Assembly: GCA_019636285.1 (NCBI GenBank)
Contig: JAHBXV010000003.1
Location: 1-64,000, forward strand
Direction: 5' to 3'
Source: Planctomycetaceae bacterium
GTDB lineage: Bacteria; Planctomycetota; Planctomycetia; Planctomycetales; Planctomycetaceae
DNA length: 64,000 bases
Below the pieces are notes generated by a model, which worked only from the letters and a program-made list of their open reading frames with translations, had not been told where the DNA came from and did not search any database. Position 1 is the stretch's first letter; every line of letters starts with the position of its first letter. The position numbers and the translations under genes are program-made. Positions 1-9,454 of this stretch are shown here, piece after piece.

Positions 1-188
1 AAACGTTGGCCGATTTTTGGGGGAACGTTATGTTGCTATTCGTTCGGAGCCCGGCGGATCAGTCGATGAAGTCGGGTTGGGGAGAGCCACGCGGAGGGAG
101 CAGGAGAAGGGTCACGTTCCCGGACAATACTCACCTCCGCGATTGCGGGATGGTGGGTGGCGCTCCGGCCGCGCCAGGAACTCTGGGC

Positions 189-1865
189 TCACCCGCACAA
201 AAGCACGGCCAGGGCTTGCGCGGTCATGATGCGGAGGAGCATCGTCAGCGGGTAGACGGCGGCGTAAGAGACGGCTGGTGATTCGGAGTCGCAGAGATTG
301 CTCGCGAAGGCCAGGGCGGGTGGATCGGTCATGCTTCCCGCCAGTAAGCCCGAGATCGTTACGTAATTCATCTCTAGGATCTGTCGCGAGACGATTCCGA
401 CAATCAGCAACGGGACAACCGTGACACAGGCGCCGACCAGCAGCCAGATGAGACCCGATAGACTGAACGCGGCGGAAAAGAACGTCGGGCCTGCCAGTAA
501 ACCCACCGCCGCAAAGAAAAGTGCCAATCCCAGCTCGCGAATCGCCAGATTGGCATTCTGAGGCATATGCCAGACCAGTCGACCAATTCGTCCGAGTCTC
601 CCCACGAGAATCGCGACAATCAGCGGTCCTCCAGCTAAACCGATCTTGAGCGGTTGTGGGAGGCCGGGGCAAGGAATGGGGAATGTCCCGAGGAGAATGC
701 CGACCCCGATTCCGGCGAATAACGGAACAAAATGCGTCTCGTTCAGCGCCTCGACTTTATTCCCCAGTTCGGACGCCACGGCGTTGAGTCCCTGTTCCGG
801 ACCGACGACTTGCAAGACGTCGCCAAGACGCAGCTTTAGATCCGGCAAGGCGATCATCTCAACAGACCCACGTGTTACCGTCGTCACGACGACTCCGTGG
901 AGCGGCTCCAGTTGCAACTCGCGAATGGTCGTACCGGCGACATTCTTGCTGGTTGCCACGATTCTCTGGCGCTTGACGGGGCCGTCTTCGGAAAGGAGAT
1001 TCTCATCCGAGGACCGTCCAATCACTCTCTGAAAATGATCCAGCCCCCGCGCGGAACCGACCGTGTGCAGTTGATCTCCTACATGAAGTATGGCTTGGCC
1101 CGTGGCCGTGATGGTGTCTGTTTCTCCCGCGTGGCGAACTCTGGAAATCACGACACCCGATTCGACAAGTCCAGGGACTTCGCCAATCGGAAGGCCGTCG
1201 AGATTCCTGTTTTCCACGACCAAAGTCCGTCGCTCGACTTTGTCGAGCGATTCGGTCGCGGACGAATGGAAATCCCTCAACTCGGCTGCCACGTCAATGC
1301 GGTAGATCCGCCGCAAAACCAGCAGCGTCGAAATAATGCCGACGATCCCCACAGGGTAGGTAACTGCGTAGGCGAGCGCGGGCAGCGCGGCGCGATCCTG
1401 GCTGACAGCGGGGAATGACGACAACGCCTGCTGCGCGGCCCCGAGCGACGGCGTATTGGTCGTCGCGCCCGAGAAAATCCCCAGAACAGCCGCCTGGTCC
1501 AGCCCGAGCAGCCACCCCAGCCCCGTCGCGAGACCGGCTCCCAGCACGACAATCGCGAAGGCCAGCAGATTCAGCCGCAACCCGGACCGCCGGAGCGAAT
1601 CAAAGAATCCGGGGCCGAGCTGTAGGCCCAGGCAAAAGACGAACAGGATCAGCCCGAACTCCTTGATGAACTCCAGCGTGTGATGGTCGATCGGTTCGTA
1701 GAAATGACCCGCGAAAAGTCCGGCGAAGAGTACGCCCGACGTGCCCAGCTTGATTCCGCGATATCGGATCGCCCCCAGGCTCATGCCCAGAACGCACACC
1801 CCCGCGATGATCGCGATCGCCTGCGCGGTCGGGTTCGAGACGTGAAGTTGTAGAATCCAGTTCAT
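189..1865 (-). CDS. AspT/YidE/YbjL-family membrane transporter with two RCK_C domains
   Basis: A 558-residue integral membrane protein with the family layout: about five hydrophobic segments, a central soluble part (about residues 200-370), then five or more hydrophobic segments. The central part holds two TrkA-C/RCK_C-like repeats (one around VVISRVRHAGE, one around VVVTTVTRGSVE). The conserved membrane motif SGATTNTPSLGAA and its C-terminal counterpart SGLLAGSMTDPPALAFA mark the two homologous halves of this putative anion or amino-acid exchanger family. Substrate cannot be told. I start at the ATG giving MNWILQLHV, which matches the family N-terminus; a GTG 16 codons upstream is possible but has its purine-rich motif too close. 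It stands alone on the minus strand. Confidence 0.88.
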   Translation of the reverse strand: MNWILQLHVSNPTAQAIAIIAGVCVLGMSLGAIRYRGIKLGTSGVLFAGLFAGHFYEPIDHHTLEFIKEFGLILFVFCLGLQLGPGFFDSLRRSGLRLNLLAFAIVVLGAGLATGLGWLLGLDQAAVLGIFSGATTNTPSLGAAQQALSSFPAVSQDRAALPALAYAVTYPVGIVGIISTLLVLRRIYRIDVAAELRDFHSSATESLDKVERRTLVVENRNLDGLPIGEVPGLVESGVVISRVRHAGETDTITATGQAILHVGDQLHTVGSARGLDHFQRVIGRSSDENLLSEDGPVKRQRIVATSKNVAGTTIRELQLEPLHGVVVTTVTRGSVEMIALPDLKLRLGDVLQVVGPEQGLNAVASELGNKVEALNETHFVPLFAGIGVGILLGTFPIPCPGLPQPLKIGLAGGPLIVAILVGRLGRIGRLVWHMPQNANLAIRELGLALFFAAVGLLAGPTFFSAAFSLSGLIWLLVGACVTVVPLLIVGIVSRQILEMNYVTISGLLAGSMTDPPALAFASNLCDSESPAVSYAAVYPLTMLLRIMTAQALAVLLCG

Positions 1866-1939
1866 AACCTGCCGTGTGCTGGCTTCCTTCGCTCGCGATT
1901 CAACGCCAGGCACCTCCCAGGTGCCATGACGGTCTTAGA

Positions 1940-3874
1940 TCAGTTCTTCCTGAAATCCAGTCCGGGTGATTTCTCGTCATCGCCCACCATTCTGAACCGG
2001 AACTCGGAAGGACTGGCGAACACCACTTCGGCGAGCATGGTCTCTCCGCCATCATCGCTTTCGAGAGCGAGGTTATTCTGGTCGACGGCGTAGACGCCTT
2101 TCACCGATTGCTTGCGCTTTCCATGAGTATAGGTCCACGTGTAGGCCCCATCAGCCGTGAAGTTCAACTCGAATGTCGCCCCCTGGGAGGTTGCCGTCCA
2201 GTTGCCCACGAACTGTTCGCTCTTGAGAATCTTATCCGCCGGGACTGCCGGAGGACTTGGAATCGGAGCGGCGGTCGATGTGGCGGCGCCGGCGGGTGCC
2301 GTCATCGCGACCAGTTGCTGCAACAGCTTGTCGTCCGGGAGTAGTGCGAGAGCGAGCTTGTACTGCTTCGCGGCATTCTCGGTATGACCCATCGTCTGGT
2401 AGTGATAGCCCAGCAGGAAACGTGCGTCGGCGGAGTTCGGATTCGCCTTCGCGAAAGCTTCCAGGGCACGAAGCTGTTCGGTGTAGGTGTCCGGGCTCTG
2501 GTAGAGGCCGATCATGGTCGTCCAGTCCCAGCCGGGACCGGCGGCAAGGACGGCATAAATGGCGGCTGCCGATTCCGGGTACTTCTTCAGGGCAAACAGC
2601 ACCAGACTGCGGAACTCATGCACGACTGTGTCGAGCGGCATGGTCTTCAAAGTGATGTCGAGCTTCGCGAGCGCGGTTGTATAGTCTCCCGCGCGAAAAG
2701 CGGCCCTCGCTTCGTCAAACGCCGCGAGTCCTTCGTCAGTCGGCTGGGGTTCCGATGATTGGGTGTCGGTCGTGGTGGCCGTCGCGCTTGAGTCGGCATA
2801 GACCATTAGTGGCTGCGAGTAGTCATAACCATATCCGCCCCCATCGACATAGTAAGGGTTGGAATACCCCCAGTAGCCCCAACCGTAGCCGATGCGGTTA
2901 ACCCCCCAGGCGGTTAAACCGATCGCGGCCGCGACAGGATAGTTGTCCCACATGTAGCTCCAGCCGGCACCGGGATACCAACTGTCGTGATACCAGTCGC
3001 CGTAATGGTCGAGTCTGTCGTCGGCCCAGTTCTGCCAATCCTCGCGATTGTTGTCCCGCCAGTCTTGACGGTCATCCAGTCGATCTTGGCGGTTATTCTG
3101 CCAGTCGTCACGATTCGCCATGCGATCGCTGAGGTTGTCGCGTCGATCCTGGACAGACGGAAGATCCCCCATGCGATCCTGAATGCGAGCTCCCTGATTC
3201 GGTAAACGCGAGCCAAGCCCGGCTTCCGTCAGACCAGGCAGACGAGCCGCTGGTTGCGAGGGGCGATTCCCAATCGCTTCGCGCGCTCCGCCGCGATTCT
3301 GAAGTCCCTGGCCGGCGCCGGGCAAGTTTGCTCCTGCCCCCCCGCGAGCCGGAAGGTTTGAAATTCCAGCGGCTCCACCTGGCCGACCGCCAATTCCCGC
3401 TCCTGAGCCAATTCCCGTCCCTGGGCGGGATGCCGGCAATTGCCCGGGGCGCGCCCCGATCGTGCCAGCTCCAGTGCCAATGTTAGGCCGACTTCCCGGC
3501 TGCAACGCAGGGCGATTCCCCGTACCGATTCCTCCTCCGCCAATGCTGGGTCGCGATCCCCCGCCAATACTCGGAGTCGACGGACGTACCGCTGGACGAC
3601 TGTAGGATGGAGAGCTGCCAATTGATGGGCGTGCCGGGGCACTGGGACGCGAGACACCGCCGCCACCGCCATAACTTGGTCGGGCACCACCACTAAAGCC
3701 GCCGCTCGGACGGGCTCCGCCGCTGAAGCCACCCCCTCCAACTCGTCCACCCCCGCCGCCGCCTCCTCGGAATCCACCTCCGCCACCAAGTCCTCCACGA
3801 CCGAGGACGTCGTCGGATGACAACGTCGAAAGCGCGATGATCGCCGCGACTGCCAGTTTCCAGTGCTTCTTCAT
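1940..3874 (-). CDS. Secreted Gly-rich protein with TPR domain
   Basis: 644 residues. The N-terminus MKKHWKLAVAAIIALS is a signal peptide. A low-complexity Gly/Arg/Ser/Pro region follows (repeats such as FSGGARPS and RPSIGGG, about residues 27-200). Next comes a charged Asp/Asn/Arg/Gln-rich stretch (NRQDRLDDRQDW type) and a Tyr/Gly/Trp-rich stretch around WGYWGYSNPYYVDGG. The C-terminal half has TPR-like helices (DEARAAFRAGDYTTALAKL, ARFLLGYHYQTMGHTENA) and a beta-rich tail starting at VGNWTATSQGATFEL. Long extensions of the frame upstream lie in the intergenic region and lack a signal peptide, so the internal ATG was chosen. It lies 50 nt downstream of the SnoaL-like gene and probably shares its transcript. 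Function unknown; an envelope role is inferred. Confidence 0.82.
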   Translation of the reverse strand: MKKHWKLAVAAIIALSTLSSDDVLGRGGLGGGGGFRGGGGGGGRVGGGGFSGGARPSGGFSGGARPSYGGGGGVSRPSAPARPSIGSSPSYSRPAVRPSTPSIGGGSRPSIGGGGIGTGNRPALQPGSRPNIGTGAGTIGARPGQLPASRPGTGIGSGAGIGGRPGGAAGISNLPARGGAGANLPGAGQGLQNRGGAREAIGNRPSQPAARLPGLTEAGLGSRLPNQGARIQDRMGDLPSVQDRRDNLSDRMANRDDWQNNRQDRLDDRQDWRDNNREDWQNWADDRLDHYGDWYHDSWYPGAGWSYMWDNYPVAAAIGLTAWGVNRIGYGWGYWGYSNPYYVDGGGYGYDYSQPLMVYADSSATATTTDTQSSEPQPTDEGLAAFDEARAAFRAGDYTTALAKLDITLKTMPLDTVVHEFRSLVLFALKKYPESAAAIYAVLAAGPGWDWTTMIGLYQSPDTYTEQLRALEAFAKANPNSADARFLLGYHYQTMGHTENAAKQYKLALALLPDDKLLQQLVAMTAPAGAATSTAAPIPSPPAVPADKILKSEQFVGNWTATSQGATFELNFTADGAYTWTYTHGKRKQSVKGVYAVDQNNLALESDDGGETMLAEVVFASPSEFRFRMVGDDEKSPGLDFRKN

Positions 3875-3924
3875 AATGGAAAATTCTTTGCTGAGTGTGT
3901 CGCCCGATAGGAAGTTTGTCGTGC

Positions 3925-4878
3925 TTACTCGGCTGGTGCGGGAGGCCGCCGGACGACGCGAACCGTCGTGGTGGGCATTTCCTCGCGGCCAACAATAAGG
4001 CTTGTCGAATCGATCTGGTAGGAGTCGTTGTCCAGTGGAGACACGTACCGCGTAACGGAAACCGCTCGACCATCCGGGGTCACTCCTTCGGCTTTCACGA
4101 TCCATGCGTCTTCCAGCGGTGTCCAGGTTGCTTCGGTGAACGCGCCGCTCTGGTCGAAGGCCCAGGAGCGAATCGTGCGTCGCAGAGGATCCCAGGCAAT
4201 GCGCTGCGAGCCCTTCATTGTCGCGCCGATACGCGACTTCACCTCATAGGTTTGCAGCAGGTAATTGCCATCCTCGGACCACTCGCATGTCGTTTCCACG
4301 CGTCCATCGGAGCCCTCGTCGACCCAATGCCCGACCAGCCAGCTCAATTCTTCCAACTGTTCATGGGCGGTAGCCTCGGTGGACTCGGCTGGAAACTCGC
4401 GGACACTGGCCATCACCCATTTGCCATCTCGCTTCACATGGACAACCGAGTATGGGCTGCGCGAGCCGGGTTCTTCCGGAACGAGAGTGGTCGTGCCCAG
4501 ACCATCTTCGACGGCCACCTCCGGACTGAGCAACCGGAGAGACGTGACGTCGATCGAAATGGCGGCCCTGGGATACTCTTTGAACAGCTCCTCGAACCTC
4601 GCAACGATTGCCGGGCGGCCCTCGTAAATGTCACCCGCATCATCGACGGCCTCGGCATTCTCGATGAACAAAGCTCCGATTGCCCGGGCATCTCCCGCAT
4701 TGAATGCCGCTTCAAACGCCTTCGCGGAGGCCCGCAAGAGTTCCAGCTCTGCCGAAGATTCAAGCTTCGCGGTCGGTTTGGCATCTTGAGAATGAACCGT
4801 CGTGATCGGCCAGCAGGCTGCCAGGGCGAGTCCGAAAGCGGCCCTCGCCAGTGTCGCGGACAGTCCGTGTTGTCGCAT
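3925..4878 (-). CDS. Secreted SgcJ/EcaC-type SnoaL-like protein
   Basis: 317 residues starting MRQHGLSATLARAAFG with a signal peptide ending near HSQ. The first domain (about residues 40-160) has the SnoaL/NTF2-like pattern of the SgcJ/EcaC family: AFNAGDARAIGALFIENAEAVDDAGDIYEGRPAI, here cut into its recognisable parts AFNAGDA, NAEAVDD and YEGRPAI. The second half is beta-rich (WLVGHWVDEG, CEWSEDGNYLL, RSWAFDQSGAF) and resembles a lipocalin-like DUF. The start is set by AGGAAA upstream and the signal peptide; 81 extra codons upstream look non-coding. It is first in a two-gene unit with the TPR protein. Ligand or enzymatic activity unknown. Confidence 0.82.
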   Translation of the reverse strand: MRQHGLSATLARAAFGLALAACWPITTVHSQDAKPTAKLESSAELELLRASAKAFEAAFNAGDARAIGALFIENAEAVDDAGDIYEGRPAIVARFEELFKEYPRAAISIDVTSLRLLSPEVAVEDGLGTTTLVPEEPGSRSPYSVVHVKRDGKWVMASVREFPAESTEATAHEQLEELSWLVGHWVDEGSDGRVETTCEWSEDGNYLLQTYEVKSRIGATMKGSQRIAWDPLRRTIRSWAFDQSGAFTEATWTPLEDAWIVKAEGVTPDGRAVSVTRYVSPLDNDSYQIDSTSLIVGREEMPTTTVRVVRRPPAPAE

Positions 4879-5281
4879 GGGGTGATTTCCTGGTGCAATG
4901 GGGGGGCGATGTTCAACAATTCGTTTGAGGGCTTCGCCAACAATCCCTGTGCAGCGAAACAGAAACTGAGTACCGCTCGCACACGTGGGGCTGACAATCG
5001 TTTTGACGGCGATCCAACAGGAATTGAAGTCGGATTCGATCTGCCATTCGCGAGAAGCCGCTCTCAACGGACGATTGTTCGAGAGAGATGTTTTTTTTGG
5101 GGGGGGCAGTCTTCCAGTCATGACACGCGATTGATTATTGCCGCGGACACGTGACTGTTCAATTCGGCATTTTTCGACCGAGTATCTGGCTTGACACCGT
5201 GCCGCTCAATTCGGCCTATGTTGACGATTCGGGATGTCCGCGACTGGCCGAATAGGCTTTTGGAAAACGAGTACGAAATCC
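4879..5281. other. Divergent intergenic region, no gene seen
   Basis: About 400 bases between two divergent genes, expected to hold both promoters. The only feature I can point to is a run of eight T followed by eight G (5091-5106). No clear -35/-10 pair, hairpin or coding signal was found. Confidence 0.6.
5091..5106 (+). repeat. T8G8 homopolymer tract
   Basis: Two adjacent perfect mononucleotide runs, TTTTTTTT then GGGGGGGG, lie in the divergent promoter region. They are about 175 bases before the glycerophosphodiesterase start and 213 bases before the SnoaL-like gene start. Such tracts are prone to slippage; an effect on promoter spacing is speculation. Confidence 0.9.
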
Positions 5282-7126
5282 ATGAACCAGCAGGAATCCG
5301 TAGCCTGGGTGCTGCGGCGGGGCAAACAGCGATTTCTCGCGGCACTGGCGTTTTCCGTGGGTTTCAAGCTACTGCAGGTCGCTCTCGTGACCCCGATTGT
5401 CGCGGCCGCGATGAGGCGGCTGCTGGAATCATGGGGGCGGGCGTCGGTCGGAAACTTCGAAATCGTCTCCTTTCTGCTCTCGCCATCGGGCATTCTGGCG
5501 CTGGTGGGAATCGGTGGAATCCTGCTCGCCTGCGTCTATCTGGAGCTTGCCGGGCTGATGCGCTTGTTACTGAACGAACGACTGAAGTCGTGGGAGGCGC
5601 TGCTGGGGCTGGGGCGACTGTTTCCCAGCCTGATTCGATTGGGGCTCAAGCAGCTTGCCGTTTATGTCTTGCTGGCAGTTCCGTTTCTGGCGGCGGTTGG
5701 CGGAATCTATTGGTGGCTATGGAGCGGGCGGGATATTTACGGCTTGATCGTCATGAGAACCACCGAGTTCTGGTGGGGCGTGGGACTGGCCGGGACCGTC
5801 GTGACCTTGTATCTGCTTGTGGCGGGGAACTGGTTCACGCGGTGGCTGCTCGCGGTCCCCATTCTGCTCTTTGAACGCGGAACTTCCGTCGCGGGGGCGC
5901 TATCGACCAGTGCCGCTCGAACACGCGGGCATCGTCTTAGCCTGATCGTGGCTCTTCTGGCGTGGCTCGTGGCAACTTTGCTGGTGAATGGACTTGTCGT
6001 TGCCGCGTTGACCGGAATGTCCTCGCTGATTCTTCGAAATGCTGGAGAGTCATTCGCCGTGGTGATTCCTGTCACGGCGGGGTTACTGATTCTTCACGGG
6101 CTTGTCGCCACATCACTTTCGGTCATCGCGAGCCTGACTTTCGCCGGGTTGGCCTTGTCGTGGTATCTGCAGAACCTGGGGCAGGAGCTTCCACTTTTGG
6201 GGACGGGCGAGATCGATTCTCCAGGCACCGACCCGCCGGGTCGGCGTGCTAGGTGGCGAGGCCGGGCATTGTTTGGCGTGTTGATCGCGCTGGAAGCGAC
6301 GTCGCTATTACTAAGCGGCTGGCTCCTGAAACCCGTTACTCTTCGTGATTCGCTCGAGATCACCGCGCATCGCGCTGGTTCGACTCATGCCCCCGAGAAC
6401 TCACTTGCGGCACTGCGTCGCGCGATCAGCGATCGCGCCGATTGGGCCGAAATCGACGTTCAGCTTTCGCGAGACTCGGTCCTGGTCGTGTTGCACGACA
6501 TCGATCTGGCTCGCATCGGCGGCGGCCCGCGCCGTGTCGACTCCGTGACGCTGAGCGAGATTCGGGAACTCGATATCGGCTCCCAGTTCGGCCCCGAATT
6601 CGCGGGAGAGCGAGTCCCCACGCTCGAAGAAATGCTGACCGTCGCCGGTGACGAAATTCGAATGAACATTGAGTTGAAGCCGCATGGAAGACACGACGAG
6701 CTAAACCTTGCCGAACGGGTTGTTGCTGCGATCCAGAAAGCCGGCATGGTCGACCGCTGTCGCATCTGCTCGCAATCGTATCGTGGTTTGCAGCACGCGC
6801 GCAGCATCGACCCGCGCCTGCAGATTGGCTTTATCGCCGGCGCCTCGATTGGCGATCTCGCGGGATTGAACGTCGACTTTCTGATGGTCCGGCAGGAGGC
6901 CGCGACGTCCGCGCTGGTCCAGCGAGCCAGTTTGAACGGCATGCCCGTGCATGCCTGGACGGTCAGCGATCCGGCCTGGGTAGCGCCACTCCTCGACCGA
7001 GGGGTCGCGAATATCATTACCGACGATCCGGCCATGATCCGCCGGCGCTGGGAGGAAGTGCGCGACCTCGATCCGATTGAGCGGCTGTTGCTACGGGCTC
7101 GCAACGAACTGGCCGGAGTCCGATGA
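5282..7126 (+). CDS. Membrane-anchored glycerophosphodiester phosphodiesterase
   Basis: 614 residues. Residues 1-350 form a polytopic membrane domain (about eight hydrophobic stretches, e.g. VLLAVPFLAAVGGIYWWL) of the type found in front of GDPD domains. Residues 360-605 are the GDPD TIM barrel: catalytic HRAG with APENS, the metal-binding EIDVQLSRD with VLHD, and NIELKPHG. The C-terminal part contains HAWTVSDP and ITDDP, as in the family. It should hydrolyse glycerophosphodiesters to glycerol-3-phosphate and an alcohol at the membrane. Start chosen at MNQQESVAW; the upstream extension of the frame is not family-like. It is transcribed alone. Confidence 0.93.
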   Translation: MNQQESVAWVLRRGKQRFLAALAFSVGFKLLQVALVTPIVAAAMRRLLESWGRASVGNFEIVSFLLSPSGILALVGIGGILLACVYLELAGLMRLLLNERLKSWEALLGLGRLFPSLIRLGLKQLAVYVLLAVPFLAAVGGIYWWLWSGRDIYGLIVMRTTEFWWGVGLAGTVVTLYLLVAGNWFTRWLLAVPILLFERGTSVAGALSTSAARTRGHRLSLIVALLAWLVATLLVNGLVVAALTGMSSLILRNAGESFAVVIPVTAGLLILHGLVATSLSVIASLTFAGLALSWYLQNLGQELPLLGTGEIDSPGTDPPGRRARWRGRALFGVLIALEATSLLLSGWLLKPVTLRDSLEITAHRAGSTHAPENSLAALRRAISDRADWAEIDVQLSRDSVLVVLHDIDLARIGGGPRRVDSVTLSEIRELDIGSQFGPEFAGERVPTLEEMLTVAGDEIRMNIELKPHGRHDELNLAERVVAAIQKAGMVDRCRICSQSYRGLQHARSIDPRLQIGFIAGASIGDLAGLNVDFLMVRQEAATSALVQRASLNGMPVHAWTVSDPAWVAPLLDRGVANIITDDPAMIRRRWEEVRDLDPIERLLLRARNELAGVR

Positions 7127-7285
7127 GTTCTCACTTGGACAGAGCAGACTGCCCCGGGGTCTTGCGGCAGGTACCGCGAGCGATGTGAACGCAGCACGGC
7201 CGTCGACGAAGGCTCTTCGCCCATTGAGGACGTTCGTTCTCCCGTACGGAGCCGCGAGAGTGCTGCTCACTCTGGGGCACTGCCT

Positions 7286-8341
7286 CTATTGAATCGGCAA
7301 ATGATAACCTTCCCGGTTCAGGCGAATGCGGTAGAGCGAGCTACCGGCGGTGATGTAGAGAAGGTTGCTGTCCGATCCCCGGCCGAAACCAACGTTGGTG
7401 GGGACTTCGGTCGGAATGTAGGCGTGTTCTTCTCCTTCAGGTGAATAGACACAGATTCCCGGCCGATTTTCGGCGCGAACGGCCACGTAGAGGTTGCCGT
7501 CCTTGTCGCACACGAGGCCGTCGGGGCCGTCGTAGGGGCTGTAGTCGACCAGTTTCTTGCGGAACTTCGCGGTTCCATCGCCGGACAGGTCATAGGCCAG
7601 GAGTGCCATCAGGCCCTTGTGGAGCGGCGTCTCGACTTTGTCGGCTTGTGTGGCGGCCCCCTTGCTCAGGCGGTCGATGCTGGTCGCGCCGTTGTCATTG
7701 CTGACCACGTAGAGCGTCTTCTGATCGGGCGAGATACAGACGCCGTTCGGCTTTCCGGCATCAGTGATGATGCGATGCAGCGAACCATCCGTGTCGAGTC
7801 GGTAGACAGCGGGCAACGGCTGGTCGATTGGCTCATAGCCCAGATAACGCGGGTCGCTGAAGTAGATGCGGCTCTTGAGGTCGATCGTGATGTCATTCGG
7901 CGAGTTCAGCGGACGTCCTTCGAACATGGCTGCGATGATGTGAGTCTTACCTGTTTTCATGTCGGTGCGGGTGACGCGGCGACCTCCAAAGTCGGCCCCT
8001 TCCGCGACCACCATTCGCCCTTGGGCATCGAACTTGATGCCGTTCGACATGCCGCTGGGCGATCGAAAAATTGTCGTCTTGCTGGTCGAAGGGTCGAACT
8101 TCCAGATGTGTCCGGCTTCGATCGCTCCGTGCTCATCGACCGCGACATGGGAGAAAGTAATCTCGCTGAAGTAGACCATCCCGTCCGGGGCGACTGACAC
8201 GCCTTCCGTCAGTACCCGCGAGGTAAAGAGCTTTTCGAGTTTTGCTCCTTCCGAAACGATTGGCTCGGCAGCCAGAAGTTTCGATGAACCGAGTCCCAGA
8301 CACAGCGCCGCTGTCAGGAATTGGCACACTCTCCAGCACAT
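7286..8341 (-). CDS. SMP-30/gluconolactonase-like secreted protein
   Basis: 351 residues. Signal peptide MCWRVCQFLTAALCLG, then a six-bladed beta-propeller of the SMP-30/gluconolactonase/LRE family. Blades are visible as GVSVAPDGMVYFSE, GRMVVAEGADFGG, PLNSPNDITIDL (the metal-ligand Asn region), GKPNGVCISPDQKTLYVV and DGPDGLVCDKDGNLYVAV. It probably hydrolyses a sugar or aldonic-acid lactone in the periplasm; substrate unknown. Two ATGs are two codons apart. AAAGGA is too close to the first (8347) and well placed for the second, so 8341 was chosen. It is the last gene of the minus-strand catabolic cluster, 69 nt after the dehydrogenase gene. Confidence 0.88.
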   Translation of the reverse strand: MCWRVCQFLTAALCLGLGSSKLLAAEPIVSEGAKLEKLFTSRVLTEGVSVAPDGMVYFSEITFSHVAVDEHGAIEAGHIWKFDPSTSKTTIFRSPSGMSNGIKFDAQGRMVVAEGADFGGRRVTRTDMKTGKTHIIAAMFEGRPLNSPNDITIDLKSRIYFSDPRYLGYEPIDQPLPAVYRLDTDGSLHRIITDAGKPNGVCISPDQKTLYVVSNDNGATSIDRLSKGAATQADKVETPLHKGLMALLAYDLSGDGTAKFRKKLVDYSPYDGPDGLVCDKDGNLYVAVRAENRPGICVYSPEGEEHAYIPTEVPTNVGFGRGSDSNLLYITAGSSLYRIRLNREGYHLPIQ

Positions 8342-8410
8342 GAGCATTTCCTTTATTCACAGAGGGTCAAGCAAAGCTGAGTCGTCAGATTCATTGACTT
8401 CACTGGCCAG

Positions 8411-9454
8411 TCAGGCCCGACGCAGGCGGCACCATTTGTCCTGAAAGCCGGGGCGTTCTAGAACCTCGGGGTTAACCAGACCGTGCGGCCGACAGCCGCG
8501 AGCAATGTCCGCGAGGCTTTGGCAGGCCGTCCGGCCGATTTCCCGAAAGAGCTCGTCGGTCCAGGCGATCGCGTGGGGGGCCAGCAAGACGTTGTCGAGT
8601 TGGGAGAAGAGCGGAGGAGTTGGCGGCGGCTCGACGGCGAAGCAATCGAGCGCTGCTCCGGCGATGCGTCGTTCCGACAGGGCGTCATAAAGCGCTGACT
8701 CGTTGATGATTCCTCCGCGTGCGGTATTCAGCAGATAAGCGGTCGGCTGCATGAGCGCGAGTTCTCTTGCACCGATTAGGTTGCGCGTCTGGTCGTTGAG
8801 CGGGCAATGGAGCGAGACAAAATCGGATCCTGATAAGAGCTCGTCGAGCGAGACCGAACGTCCTCCTGCAGCTTCGATGACATTGCTTGGGACAAACGGG
8901 TCGAAGACCAGAGGTGGTTGCATGTCGAAACCGGACAGGAGTCGAACAACGGCCCGGCCGATGCCCCCGAACCCCACCAGGCCGAGTGTCCGTCCGCGCA
9001 ATTCCATCCCCATATAGCGGCTGCGTTCGTTCCAGCGGGACTCGCGGACCAACTGATCTTTGGCGCGAACATGGTGCGTCAGGGCCAGCATCCAGCCGAC
9101 AGTGGCTTCAGCGACGGAATGATCCACCGCTCCCGCCGTGATGCAAACCGCCACATCCGCGGCAGTACAGGCTGCGATGTCGACGCTGTCGTAGCCGACT
9201 CCGAACCTCGCGATCGCCAGCAGGTCGGCCGCGGATGACAGACTGCGGGCGGTGACACAGGGCGTGAGAACCAGGACGCCGTGAACAGCAGAAAGTTGTT
9301 CCGGGTCGATTTCGGGGCGATGCTCCGGGAATCGACTGACATCGATGCCAGGAACTGCGTCAAGACGATCGAGACCGACGTCAGCGTATTTCAGACGCCC
9401 TTCTTCATCGTAGAAATCGGCGGTCAGCGCGACTCGGAAGCGGGACGTTGTCAT
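8411..9454 (-). CDS. D-isomer-specific 2-hydroxyacid dehydrogenase
   Basis: 347 residues with the two-domain family fold. The NAD-binding motif is GFGGIGRAVV. The catalytic residues are present: Arg in NTARGG, Glu in CFAVEPPP, and His in LAPHAIAW. It reduces a 2-oxoacid or oxidises a D-2-hydroxyacid with NAD(P)H; the family (SerA-like, glyoxylate or hydroxypyruvate reductases) does not allow a precise substrate call. The ATG at 9454 overlaps the stop of the upstream aldolase-bicupin gene in a 4-nt ATGA, implying translational coupling. The longer frame upstream (26 codons) is the tail of that gene read in another frame. Confidence 0.92.
   Translation of the reverse strand: MTTSRFRVALTADFYDEEGRLKYADVGLDRLDAVPGIDVSRFPEHRPEIDPEQLSAVHGVLVLTPCVTARSLSSAADLLAIARFGVGYDSVDIAACTAADVAVCITAGAVDHSVAEATVGWMLALTHHVRAKDQLVRESRWNERSRYMGMELRGRTLGLVGFGGIGRAVVRLLSGFDMQPPLVFDPFVPSNVIEAAGGRSVSLDELLSGSDFVSLHCPLNDQTRNLIGARELALMQPTAYLLNTARGGIINESALYDALSERRIAGAALDCFAVEPPPTPPLFSQLDNVLLAPHAIAWTDELFREIGRTACQSLADIARGCRPHGLVNPEVLERPGFQDKWCRLRRA

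Noticed and set aside
3229-3798. 189-codon minus-strand frame inside the TPR gene, rich in Ala/Glu/Val
   Set aside because: It is the alternate-frame reading of the Gly-rich repeats of the TPR gene; low-complexity DNA makes long open shadows.
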